The notes below the pieces were generated by a model. It ran no database searches. It was not told the DNA's origin and saw nothing but the letters and a program-made list of their open reading frames with translations. The position numbers and the translations under genes are program-made. From Amphimedon queenslandica (taxonomy: Eukaryota; Porifera; Demospongiae; Haplosclerida; Niphatidae), in the NCBI RefSeq assembly GCF_000090795.2, contig NW_003546311.1:51585-115584 (forward strand): a DNA stretch of 64,000 bases, in the 5' to 3' direction. Shown here piece by piece: positions 26,154 through 37,261 of the stretch. The stretch's first letter is position 1, and every line of letters begins with the position of its first letter.

Positions 26154-27287
26154 CAATTGTAAAAAATTAATACTTAAAAAAATTATTAGTGAAATGAAAT
26201 TGCAAGGAAAACTTTTTGATTTAATCATGTTTCAATAATTATTTGTTTTCAACACTTATGCTATTGCTTTCTTTGGATGACAAGTACTATGCACTCTCCA
26301 TTTTGAGTATCTTGTTGTTGTAAGTATGGCATTGCTACTTCTTCTACTAATGCACCGTCACTTAAATTCTTCTCAGACATTATATTATAGCTATGGTGAG
26401 GTGATATGGCTGATTATATTGCTGAAGCATTGGGAGTGGCTGATCTCACAGTAACAACAATAATATGAATACACTAGGTGAATGTGAACATTGAGGGGGC
26501 AAGCATGAGCCACCGATTGAAATTTTTTGACTAAGATTAAAATAAACAAATTAATTCAGCTCTTAGTTTATTTTCAATTTTTTTAAATTTTATTTTATTA
26601 TTTTTTATTTCTATTTTTTTAATTAATTTTATTTTATTACTTTTTTATTTCATTTTTATTTTTGTATTTCTATTTATTTTTTAACTTCTTTAATTTTATT
26701 TTATTATTTTTTAAAATTTAATATTTATTTCTATTTTTTATTTTTAAATTTTATTTTATTATTTTTTTAATTTCATTTTTATTTCTATTTAATTTTTTAT
26801 TTTTAAATTTTAATTTTATTATTTTTAATTTCATTTTTATTTCTATTTTTTATTTAGTTTTAAAAACTTTTTTATTTTTAAATTTTACTTTTATTATTTT
26901 TTTTAATTTTATTTTTTTTTCTTTAATTTAATTTAATTTTTAAATTTTATATTATTTTTTAATTTTATTTTTATTCTTTTATTTTCTATTATTTTATTTT
27001 ATTTTATTTTTTTAATTTTTAAAGATATGACTAGGCTAATTTAATTTCAAAGTAGTTTTGACCACCAGTTGGTTCATACAGATGTTTCTCGCCTATTTAG
27101 TAGGCCTCACTTTTGCTCACCCCAATTAAACAATGAATTGCTCTCTTTTATCATGCGCCACAAGCAATACACACAATCAAATGTTGCTATATAATTTAAA
27201 CTATAAAAAATACTATAATTTATAGTTTGTTAGTTATCAAGCAAAATATGTGTATGTGATGAAGATAGATCTATTATCTCAGATGTT
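26154..27287. other. Intergenic region with a long A/T-only tract
   Basis: This lies between the convergent 3' ends of PFDN4 and CEP72. From about 26560 to 27020 the plus strand is almost only T and A, built from irregular repeats of ATTTTATTTTTTAATTT-like blocks with T in clear excess. The rest holds no convincing ORF. Confidence 0.8.
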
Positions 27288-29675
27288 CTAAATATGAAGC
27301 CTCTCCTGAACAAGAGATCGGAGTGTGTTGTAGTTTTTGCTTATTTGAGCCACTTCTTGCGAATGACGCTCCTTGGTTTCAGCTAGTTCCTGCCCTAGCC
27401 TATGATTACTTGATACAAGAGATCTAAGAGGAAGAGAAGAGAGGAATAAGCATTATTGCTGTCTCTTATACTCTTACTTGTGACTTTCCTGGAGCATTAC
27501 AACTACTGACTGAAGCTGAGACGAGTGAGAGAGAAGTTGAGAGAGAGAGTGAGAGACCTGAGACAAAGTCTCCTTGATGCCATCCTGCTGATTAACTATA
27601 TTACCTAACAATAGAAAGAATAGCAGTCATAAACCTAGTCCCACGTACTTAGAACAACATTCATATCACTAGTAGGAGGAATGCCAGCTTTATTTGAAAC
27701 ATAAGACTTAAAATCTTTTTGTGGTTGTGTTTCCCTCAAAACTGCATTCTCGTCCAAAAGTGCTTGACATTGTTTCTGTAGCTCTACCTAAATGAATAAA
27801 TTCGCATAAGCACCTAGTGAAAAAAAAAAATCAAATTATTGTCCATATACCATGTCTTTGTGTGCTGCTTGAAGAAGCTCCTTTTCTGGTCTTTCTTCAA
27901 GTAATCTAACCCTTTCTCTTAACCTTAGAATTTCTCTCTCCTTATCATCAAGTAGTTCGTCCTAATTCAGTTTATACTTTATAGTAATAAGCTAGCAGTA
28001 ATGCCTGTTATAAAGCATTTCTACTTTGGTTTGCAGTCCTGTCTCGGTCTTGGGGGTATCCATTGGAGCAGTGGGATGAGGTGTAAAGTGATAGCCAGGT
28101 TGCCGATGAGTATCAGTTGGAGGTGAATTCATCCTAAAAATAAACAACTTAAATTAGTGAAGAGCAAATTTTGTTATAAAGAAAGTCATTTCCCACAGGA
28201 TTTTAGCATAGTGCTCATGCAGCTTCTTGTCAGTGGATTGTCAAGCTGCTCAAAAATCAGGCCAACGACCCTGTACAGGGTATTTGACAAAAATCACAAG
28301 GAGAGCATTCTGCATTTTTATAATTTTTTCTGATACATAAACATGTCCTTACATTGTGTAGAAAGTTTGAATTGATTCGAATCAAATTTGAATTTTTTTA
28401 ATGAATTTTCAAAATTGTTCCAAATGCAATTGTACTTGTAGTGCTAATAGCTCATGAAGCTCATGCTGTTTAGCTCACTTGGCATGCTTTGTGTAAATCC
28501 CTGTCCATACTTACTGTTTTCCAGTTGGTTTTTTCCTTTTTTCTGGAGATGGTGTTGTAGCTTTGAGTATCTTTCTTCTCAAAGGTTGAGAGGGAAGAGA
28601 GTGAGTAGGAGTATGTCCAGTTGTAAACAGGTGATCTCCTCTCTCAGCAAAAAGCTTAAGTAGCTCTTCAGTATCAGTTCCAAGACCTGAAACAATAGGA
28701 AATATGATAAATGTTATATACTGCAGATTAAAAGAAATTAAATACTCTATAGTCCCTAAGCATAGGCCCTTACCTGATCTAAGAGGAGCAATAGATTGAG
28801 TGAGAGCCATTCTTGCTTGAACATGACTATTATTTTAAAAATAAAATAAAAAATTATTATTATTGCAGATGATTACTTTGTTTTTGGTGTTGAGTCTTTA
28901 ACTGGTGGCGTATTCTCTTTCTGTATGCTCCTGTCAAGCTCATATGCCTTAAGTATAGTATAGTGGATGTAGTAAGAAGAAAGATACTGGAGTACCTGGT
29001 CAGTGTCAAAGTACTGGAGAGCTGCCTTTCTTTCTTCATCTGTGACCTTTCTATCATCTATTAGAGAGTCAATCAATTAGTAAATTAGCCATAACATAAC
29101 CACTAGTAGTTATCTTACCTAGGATTTGAAGACGGAGTAACATGTGAATTATGAAGAGCCTGTAATCAGGACTTGACTGAGTAACTGGATTAAGCCGAAT
29201 ATCAATCTCCTGTTACGTTAAACAAAGAATGAGAGCAACTCACTATGGATTTATAAATATGCTACCAAGCGTCTCATACCTTTAAATGAGTGTTGTGACG
29301 AAGACGAAAAACTTCCTTGAGGTCTGGGACATTATTGTAATAAATATTCAACGTCTCGAGACCTTTTAAGTGATCAAGACCCTAAAACATGTACAAGCAT
29401 GAGACATAATGATACAGTAATGTATACTTCAAGTGACTCCAGAGCATTCCTTGATAAATCTAAATGTTTGAGGCGAGTGAATGCTAACAATGAGCGGCCC
29501 AAATGAGTTATTTTCTGGTGATAAGTGCCGGGGAGTGTCAGAGAGCGAACAACATCTGCATAAAATTAAATAGATAATTATAGCTTTTCAATATCTTTCC
29601 TTTACCTAAACAGTCTATTTTAAGATTTAGTTTTTCCTTTATCCATTTTTCTGTTATCACCAGGCTTCCCGCCAT
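27288..29675 (-). CDS. CEP72: CEP72-like centrosomal protein, LRR plus coiled coil
   Basis: In vertebrates CEP72 is a centrosomal and centriolar-satellite protein that recruits gamma-tubulin complex factors. The N-terminal exons encode a short leucine-rich block with the family signature: PGTYHQKITHLG, LKHLDLSRNALESLEGL, LETLNIYYN, then RLNPV and PDYRLFIIHML as LRR cap. The middle is low-complexity and basic. The C-terminal exons encode a long coiled coil with LQESHKSLVSSNHRLGQEL, which aligns with LQESHSSLVSTNEHLLQEL of human CEP72, and end in ERLHI. The start is the first Met before the LRR block. One intron (about 28.2-28.45 kb) holds a palindrome repeat copy. It is head-to-head with ECH1 across 82 bp. 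LRRC36 is a vertebrate paralogue, so the sponge gene may be ancestral to both. Its presence beside ciliary dynein is probably chance. Confidence 0.88.
28245..28435. repeat. Palindrome repeat, one unit, inverted orientation
   Basis: A single degraded unit in a CEP72 intron. The palindrome is shortened to CCCTGTACAGGG (about 28269-28280), having lost the central TATAG part. The flank carries CATTGTGTAGAAAGTTTGAA. Confidence 0.8.
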
Positions 29676-29757
29676 TGTTACCTTTCAAAATGAGGGTTAA
29701 AATATTAAAGAAAAATCTACAAGTTCGGAAAATATCCGGAAAATCAAAATTTCCTAA
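29676..29757. promoter_or_regulatory. 82-bp divergent intergene region, CEP72/ECH1
   Basis: The divergent start codons are 82 bp apart. Transcription start sites must be in this gap, or the two 5' ends overlap. No TATA box is obvious. A shared bidirectional promoter is inferred from spacing alone. Confidence 0.5.
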
Positions 29758-31403
29758 ATGTCTGCAACAAGTAAAATGAAACTTTCTGACTCTTTTATTT
29801 ATTTTTCTTAAAGGAATTCTGTCTTCGTTGAGCAAAGTATTTTACCCTGCGTCCATAAGAGTGTCTGCTATGTCCACAGCAGGAGAAACAAACGCTTTGC
29901 CAGAGTATGAGACCCTTAGCCTCTCCTCACCTCAAGAGTATGTCGTTCAAGTTGAGCTAAACAGGCCGGAGAGGAGAAATGCAATGAACAAAACCTTTTT
30001 TAGGTAAGAAGGAACTCACGTGACATTGACATACCTATAGGGTATCCTTTTTAAAAGGTGTAAACAAAAAATTTTCTTTTCATGATGCCTGTAGGGAAAT
30101 GATAGAGTGTTTTGCTGCTCTCAACAAGGATAGTAATTGTCGCAGTATTGTACTCAGTGGAGCTGGGAAATCCTTCACAGCTGGTAACTCCATGCAAGTG
30201 CAGAGATCCGTCCTATATATATTTTATAATGTGTAGGTCTTGATCTTAATGATGCTGCCTCTGATTTGTTCTCAAGTGAGCATCAGTCAGATCCAGGAAG
30301 GCAAGCTTTCAACTTCAGAGAAAATTTTTTAATGCCCTACCAGCAGTCAATCACCTGTGTTGAAAAGGTATAAATTAAAATAAAAAATAAAGGACTGTTT
30401 TTACTCCTTCTTTCCTTCCAGTGTAAAAAGCCAGTCATAGTAGCAGTACATGGTGCTTGTGTAGGCGGAGGAATTGATCTCATCACGGCTTGTGACATAC
30501 GACTATGCAGCTCTGACACTTTCTTCCAAATAAAGGTATCATATATTCTCCTACTTTTCATTCCACGTACACATAAAGGAGGTAGACATTGGCCTAGCAG
30601 CAGATATTGGTACACTGCAAAGGCTCCCAAAGATTGTCGGTTGCGAAAGGTAAGATGATGATGAGCTTGACTTCTTTATTTCTTTCCCAATTCAAAAGTT
30701 TAGTGAGAGAGCTGGTGTTCACTGCACGCAAGTTTAGCTCAGAAGAGGCAGTTGCAATGAAACTAGTGAGGTAAGCAATAAAGACTTAACAGTGATGAAA
30801 CAATGATGGCCATCAGTCATGTGTATCCTGATCGACCTGCTCTGATTGAAGCTGCTGTGAAGATGGCGTCACTCATCGCAAGCAAGAGTCCAGTTGCTGT
30901 CCAAGTCTCAAAAATTAATCTCAACTATTCACGTGATCACACAGTTGATGAGTCTCTGGATTATATGGTGAGTTTACTGGGTAAACAAGTTTGGATCTCT
31001 TGTATGTGTATCAATAAAATTTTAAAATGGAGAATTCTCTCAGTTATTTTTGACATGCATATGGCCCGAGACCATTTTTGAGTAACTTTATAAATTCATA
31101 ACAAATCCAATTTTGATCAGAACCAGCTCAAACTTTCTACAGAACTTGAGAACATGTATATGTATCATTTAAAATTATAAAAATGAAGATTTCTCTCCTA
31201 GTTATTTTTGTCAAAATTTGGTCTGATACCATGTACAGGGATTTGGCCCAATTTTTGACACCAAAAATGTATTGTAATTTCTTTTTATAATTGTGAATCT
31301 TGTATAGGCGACTTGGAACATGTGTATGCTACAAAGTGAAGATCTCCTCAAAGCAGTGCAAGGCCAATTGCAAAAAGAAACACCAAAATTCTCCAAACTG
31401 TGA
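29758..31403 (+). CDS. ECH1: Delta(3,5)-delta(2,4)-dienoyl-CoA isomerase
   Basis: A crotonase-fold enzyme that shifts double bonds of dienoyl-CoA so that unsaturated fatty acids can enter beta-oxidation. The first coding exon (29758-29770, MSAT plus one base) joins in frame to the exon at 29814. An earlier ATG at 29690 would run out of frame at that junction, so 29758 is chosen. The N-terminus (MSATRILSSLSKVFYPASIR) is basic and hydroxylated like a mitochondrial presequence, and the C-terminus is SKL, a peroxisomal PTS1. Catalytic acidic residues known from rat ECH1 are all present: Asp in GGGIDL, Glu in KEVDIG and Asp in LAADIG. The oxyanion region GAGKSFTAGLDL is conserved. The last intron carries a palindrome repeat. 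Dual targeting is inferred and matches the mammalian enzyme. Confidence 0.95.
31010..31262. repeat. Palindrome repeat, about 1.3 units
   Basis: A copy in the last ECH1 intron with AAATTCATAACAAATCCAAT, CAGCTCAAACTTTCTACA and GAACATGTATATGTAT. The palindrome is reduced to CATGTACAGGG. Orientation is the same as the 2.9-kb copy. Confidence 0.8.
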
Positions 31404-31671
31404 CAGCCAAGAGAAAAGTTATTATTATGACAATTAATTAAAATCGCAAACACAATATCAAAAATAACATCAATAATATTAATAATAATAATAAGAGAGA
31501 GATGGGAGGGGCATGTTTTGTATAACGACAATAATAACAACAAAAGCAAAAGAGAACCAACCGCTTCCTCCAAACAAACAAAATCCTAATAGTAATCAAC
31601 AACAACAACAATGCCTATAAGAAACAAACACAATTATCTAGCTCTCTTCACTCTCTCTATTCTGTCCTTTC

Positions 31672-33111
31672 CTAGTTGTCCTCTGAGCCACTCCCACTCC
31701 CGCTATCGGCATACGGCATTTCACTGTGGAGAGTCTTGAATATGTCCGACATCTGGGACCAGCAGGAGTTAGGGATGTTGATGTGTGTCCGTCTGGTTGG
31801 GAGTAACTATTTGTGAATATAAGTGAGAAAAGAAGTTAAATATAATACGAATTGCAAGTTGAGAAGAAAATTAAAAGTCAACCACGTTTTAAAATATAAG
31901 ACAAATGGATTCTATAAATGCAAATCCACTTTTTAACAATGTCTTAGTTTCTAACCTCAGTCAAGCGAAGGAAGACGCCTCTATCATTGCGTTCAACATC
32001 AAAATAAAAAGTCTTGCTCCCAGCTCTGACTTCATGCGAACCAGGCAAAGGTGGTTGAGAGTTCTGTGGAGATCCTGAGAGATACAAAAAAAGAAAGTGT
32101 ATGGAGAGACTGAGGTACTACTACTAGTGACACATACTTGGAGGTGAGGAGTCATCCTGAGAGTGAGACGTGCCAAATTTGTCTAACATGTTTAGAAAAT
32201 GTTCTTCAACCTTTTCCAGGATCTCTGCTGGAATCAGCACAAACTTCCTCATAGTAGGCGTAGCCTGCGTGACCTTCAAGTAGCACCCCATAGAGTTTTG
32301 ACGCAGATCAACATAAAACCTTCTCTTTCCTTGATTAAATGACTCACTAGAAAAAGTTAATCCAGTAAAAAGCTACAATACGTTAAAATTGCATGCAAAT
32401 TTGTGCTAGCAACATTTTGGTTAGATTGTAAATGACAATTCTTAATAGGAAGCATAGAAAATGACACAGAAAGTCAAAGCCCAATCAATACCAGTCTATT
32501 GTAACAAGAAAGACAAAACATCCACCCCACCCCCAATGAACCAATTGAAATAATTACTTACGAATAATGTCTCTGTGCATTATTATCATCTTCTGTAGAT
32601 ACTGGGGAAAGTGTCTTGTACTTCTCAATAACCTCTGCGAGGTGACGCTTGAAGGATGGGGCCGTTTCGACAGAAAATATAATATGACCGCTACCTTTTC
32701 TTTCTCTCTTTTGCTATGTATTAAAAGAAATAAATTTATATGAATTTCTGAAATCTGTGACTTTTGTTACCTCAATCAGCTTAAAGAAGCGTCCCTGGTC
32801 ATTTGATTTTACGGAAATTGTAATAGTCTTGTTCTCTGCCTCAATTTCATGCGATTCCAGATCCTCTGAATTTATAGGAGAAATTATAAGTATGAGTTAC
32901 GCCCACATAATTACAATGAACCACGCCCACTCCAACCGTTTACAATTTGCAAACAATAACTTTACACTATAGCCTCACCAGTATTAGTTGGTAGAGGATC
33001 TCTACGTGGACGGTACTCACGATATCCTCCTCCGCCCCCGCGACCACCTCTTCTTCCTCCCCTTCCCCTGCCTCTCCATCCGCCGCCCCCTCCACGTCCA
33101 GAGCTAGCCAT
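31672..33111 (-). CDS. PURA: Pur-alpha family single-stranded nucleic-acid-binding protein
   Basis: A purine-rich ssDNA/RNA-binding protein of the PURA/PURB/PURG family, nuclear and cytoplasmic, linked to transcription and mRNA transport. Three PUR repeats are visible: first NKTITISVKSNDQGRFFKL, second KRRFYVDLRQNSMGCYLKV, third SKTFYFDVERNDRGVFLRL. The third is the dimerisation repeat in known structures. The first 35 or so residues form an Arg/Gly-rich RGG-type box (runs such as GRGGRRGGRGGGGG). The vertebrate N-terminus is Gly-rich but lacks the arginines. The C-terminus is short and Ser/Gly/acidic, without the Gln-rich tail of human PURA. Exon 1 ends just after the RGG box, so the box is a separate exon. 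It is divergent from the SAM-domain gene, 517 bp away. Confidence 0.93.
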
Positions 33112-33628
33112 TTTGTCTCCTTAACTGTCTTTCTCCTTCACTTTTCACGCACTAGCCTGAACTCTCTCTTTTCAGCTCTTCCTGCACTGCAGCACTGCCA
33201 CCCTTTCTCCCTTCTTTTCACTCTCACATGTGCTTTGCACGTGATCTCCTGCCGCTCTAACCAAAACGAGCATGCGCAGAATACGTATCTACACTCCCGC
33301 TAGAAATAACCACGTGGACATCAAATACTTTGTAGCTTTTTAAAATGCTTTTAAAAGATCTTGTTTTGAACTGTAAACGCATAGTAGGGCTGTGTTAATA
33401 CAGCTATGGTACTGCATTTAGTGAAAAAGAAGTATTTTCTATAGATTTGCCTATGTCTTTTCTCTTCTTGTCCTCCATTTTGATTTCGATATTACAAGCC
33501 CCTCCCCCCGGAGGATCCACTGAGCCACACCCTGCAATTAGCTGCTAGCTTAGCTGCCAAGGGCGAGTTTTTCTCTGTCGGCTCGTGTTTGTTTCTTGTT
33601 CCTGGTTATATCCCTAGCTTTAAAAGAC
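33112..33628. promoter_or_regulatory. Divergent region between PURA and the SAM-domain gene
   Basis: A 517-bp interval between two divergent start codons. It is less AT-rich near PURA (CT-rich stretch 33120-33235). No ORF or RNA gene is apparent, and promoter function is inferred from position. Confidence 0.45.
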
Positions 33629-35656
33629 ATGGCCACAGGAGGAGATTCTAGCATTGTAACAACTCAGCCAAAGTCTCGCCGAAGGGAAATCGAGGAATTT
33701 GTTCGTGACCTTGACCCGCTACAGGTCGCAGGTCAGTCAGTTAGTCGTCATTTCATTAAGCTCAGGGGCATTTTAGTTACATTGTTAATCGCTTGGTAGA
33801 TTCGTGAGCTTGCTATGTGCTAGCATTAAAACTTTTACATGATAAATCTAGTCATTAAAATAAGAATATTATTATCATTATTATTATTATCTATCTACAC
33901 ACACTGTCATTAAAATTGGAGCAGCTAGTTAAGCATGTTCATGTAATGTAATTAAAACTTTCTCTTTTTGCCGAGTTGTGTGTGAATTAAGCCTCCTTTC
34001 ACGGTTTGCTAGTGATAATATTAAACTATGTGTGGGCGGTTGTTATGCGGTTATAGTTCTTGTTCCAATTTCCCTTGCTAGCCCACATATAATACACACA
34101 TATATCCTCAATTTCACCATGGTCTCATGATTCTCATTTGAAATTTGCTTTTCATAGATTGGTCTGAAGCTGATGTTGTTGAGCGATTCCTCAAACCCGT
34201 TGGAATGGAGTTCATGGCCAAAGCTTTTATGGAGAACAAGATCAGTGGGCCAGTATTAATAGCACTGTCTGAAGACCACATGAAAGAGATGGGCTGTGCT
34301 GTACTTGGTAAGCATGTGGCCTTTTTCTCCTTGTAAATGTGTACTAATTTGAACTGGAGCGTGGAATTAATTGTTTATTTTGGTGTTGTGGTCATTATGT
34401 TGGTATAGTTTACAAATGTTGGCATCATGTTTATATTATGATTACAATTCTGTTATCATTCTTACTCTTGCTCTTCCTTTCTTTTTCAGGTGATAGGATA
34501 CTCTTCATGGAATACTTGCAACTCCTTAAAAAGCATAAGCGTGATGCCGATCGCAGCCGGGCATTGTGGAGTGGTACCACTCCTGTCTTGAAATGTGCTT
34601 ATAGTCGAAACTGTGGAGAATTCATGTTCCACGTAAGCCCCCAATCTTTCTTATAAAGGGAAAAGAAACAGCTTTTATTGCAAGCCTTAAATCAGAAATT
34701 GTATGCCATGGCGACTAATTACTATCAATGGAATGTTTTCAAAATATAAAACCAGCATGCCTTTGATCATATGCACTTATAATGTATAAATATAATATTT
34801 CCACAGTTGTGTTGCCCCTGCTGTGTGCCTACCACTGAATGGCGTATAACTGGACAAGGTATTCGCTGGAGGAGAAACAGGGCAGCCATTAACTGCTGTG
34901 GAGATGGTATGATTATAACTTTATGTTCCGGTATTGTTTGATCCTCTTCCTTCTCCTTAGTTGAAACTCAGTTTATTGACTATCGTTTCTTGAAAGATCT
35001 TGAGCTCCGAAAGGAGCCGAAATGTTGCTGTTTCTGCGTTGGTAAAGAGCTTCTCATTTATGCTGATGACAAAGATGCTACTGCGTGAGTAATAAAAATT
35101 TTTGTGGTTGATAATGCAATTAAGAATTGTTTATAATTGCATGTATGAGGCATAGTTATTGGGCCTTGGTGTACACAATGTGGTTCGAGCCTCTTTAGAG
35201 TGCACAGGATTTTACTGTTGTTGAATCTTTCCTACTTTCCTCGTTATTGTTAAAGGCTTCATTATGTCACTTCCTATCATCAAAGTTATCTTTTTTACAT
35301 TTGTCAAATAGCTATAATAGTTATTATTACTATTATTAGATATTATTAGCTACACTAACAGTTGTCCCAAGAACGTGTTGATATTGTGACAGTAATGCTC
35401 ACTAGGAGTCTTTTACTACACTATAGACACTTGCAATGAAATGCTTAGATCGGCTACTTGTTGGGCTGATGAATAATATTAAATTAAACTACATTTAATT
35501 ATTATTTTTAAAATTTTTTGCAGTGTCAGGCAGTCCAAATCAACTGGTGGTCCTGAAGTTGATGCTGAGCCTGTCTCAATCTTGCATCCTGAAGTTGAGA
35601 AGGCAGAGTCACTCATACGTAATGCTTGGGCAGACTCTAAACTGGTTGCTGATTAA
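33629..35656 (+). CDS. SAM-domain protein with cysteine-rich C-terminal half
   Basis: I do not recognise an orthologue. Six coding exons: from 33629, 34159-34307, 34490-34632, 34807-34906, 34961-35084 and 35524-35656. After a basic N-terminus, residues about 35-100 form a SAM domain (WSEADVVERFLKPVGM, HMKEMGCAVLGDRILFMEYLQLL), usually a protein-interaction or polymerising module. The second half has two clusters of cysteines (LCCPCCVPTTEWRITGQGI and KCCCFCVGKELLIYADD) around strands and a FIDYRFLKDLEL segment. That pattern is reminiscent of a small PH-like fold with embedded Cys clusters, perhaps metal-binding, acylated or membrane-facing; this is a guess. The C-terminus is acidic. A probable intron follows the stop in the 3' UTR (TAAAG/gtaacc, then acceptor near 35768), and an AATAAA lies at 35978. 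Confidence 0.75.
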
Positions 35657-36139
35657 AGGTAACCTTTATTCATGACACTCATGCTCTCTTAATTCAGAGA
35701 CGTGATGCTATAAGCTTGTTTGTATAATATGAAGTGATAAATTTATTTTTCAATTAATTTCCTTGTAGATATAGCTGCTCCTGGTATTTATGCAATCTAA
35801 TGTAAGCCGTAAAGAACTCACCAAATTAAATTAAAAGGAGTATTAGTGCTTCGTTGATTAATTATATATTAGGACTTGCACCTTTTTTATCGTTTCCAAG
35901 CAATAACAATAATAATTTTATTATTGTACTTATTAGTTTTGTAATTTTCATCTTGTTGAAAATGAATATGTTTAAATAATAAATTTTGCTGAGGTAAAGA
36001 AAAGGAACTGCCTAGTAGTCAGCAATTGACCAATTGCATCATCATCATGCATGCGTAGAATCAACTTTGTACTATACTAGACTTTACAATGATGTAGGCC
36101 GGGCTAGTTATTGATTAAGATTCCCCCTCTAGCAGCTAC
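35657..36139. other. 3' UTR and flank of the SAM-domain gene
   Basis: This includes a likely 3' UTR intron (donor at 35660, acceptor about 35768) and the polyadenylation signal AATAAA at 35978-35983. The stop codon lies upstream of a splice junction, though so close to it that nonsense-mediated decay would not be expected. No other feature is seen. Confidence 0.5.
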
Positions 36140-37261
36140 ATACAGTGGAGTGTGTGCTGTGCTCTACTGTTGCCTGTTTCTGCAACATAGTAACAACTGA
36201 GCAGCCTCGTTTTACTTTTTTCTTAATACGGAGAGGTCCTTCAAACTACTGGAGCTTCGCGTCTTCTTTGTTAGCTAGACAGCCCCTAGTTGCGCCCAGA
36301 AAGGGAGGGTGCCCTGATTCACTCTCTTCCCAATCCCTCTTCTTCTCTCTCTCTCTCGTACACACAAGCCTGTGTGGGAGGAAAAGTGGCGTGCTCTGTT
36401 TTGTCTGGACAAGAGCTACAGCTACTTAGTCTCTCAAACTGCCTGTTCCTTTCACTCTCTTATACTAGAGCATTATTAACAAGGTGAGAGAATTTCTGAG
36501 GTTGAGTGTGTGTTTGTATTATTATTATTATTATTATTGAAAGAGAGAAAATGAAAGAGATATGAAGTAAAAATGACAATGAAGAGAAGAGCACGAGAGG
36601 AGAAAATATTTTCTGTGGTTGTTAACTTAGTGGAATTTTAAGTGTCATTTACTAATGGGTACTTGGCACATACCAACTCTCTACAACATGTACAGGTAGA
36701 GAGGGACTACCTGCCCTTAATTTAAGTGTGCTTGAATCCTGTATAGCAGCAATCCAAGAGAATATAAAGATCACTATAGATTCAGTCCTAGGATTTATTT
36801 ATAGAATGATCTCACCTAATCATGTATGTATAATGAATTGTATTTTAAGTGTAGCAATAAGTGGCCTGTGTGTAAATATTTCAGTTATATAAACCAATAG
36901 TCTGACAAGTAACTGCTGATGCATGTACTGTATAGCTCATGCATGTCACTCACAGTTGGCCTCCCTTTATGGGCAGGTTTAAGCTGATCACTCAATCTGT
37001 CAATGGTCAAAGGGGGCTTTAAAATGTCAAAGTTTTTTCAGGTGTTAGTTAAAAATATCATTAGATTTTTTTAGAAAATTTCCATCCCGTCAGAACATAT
37101 GTGAATTCCTTTTGGTTCCATCTGTGCTATATCTTTCTGTACATGTATATCCCCCCAACTCTCTCTCTCTCTCTCTCTCTTCCTCTCTCTTCCTCTCCCT
37201 CTCCCACCCTCTCTCTCTCTCTCTCTTGTACGATATACATTGATAATGTTTCTTCCTAGTG
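36140..37261 (+). promoter_or_regulatory. Probable promoter, 5' non-coding exon and first intron of p190 RhoGAP
   Basis: A splice acceptor (TTTCTTCCTAG/TGATGG) sits two bases before the p190 start codon, so at least one non-coding exon must lie upstream. A good donor (AACAAG/GTGAGA) occurs at about 36482, ending a less AT-rich block from about 36140 that contains CT-rich runs. The interval between holds an ATT microsatellite (about 36519-36539) and a CT microsatellite (about 37155-37225). The exon is inferred, not proven. Confidence 0.5.

Noticed and set aside
29690-29770. Upstream ATG at 29690 as start of ECH1 (MRVKILKKN...)
   Set aside because: It is out of frame with the next exon after splicing, while the ATG at 29758 is in frame and gives a presequence-like N-terminus.
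30045-30062. GTATCCTTTTT in ECH1 resembling a U12 donor
   Set aside because: The exon ends earlier, at AG/GTAAGA, and the flanking exons join correctly with GT-AG sites, so this word is inside an ordinary intron.
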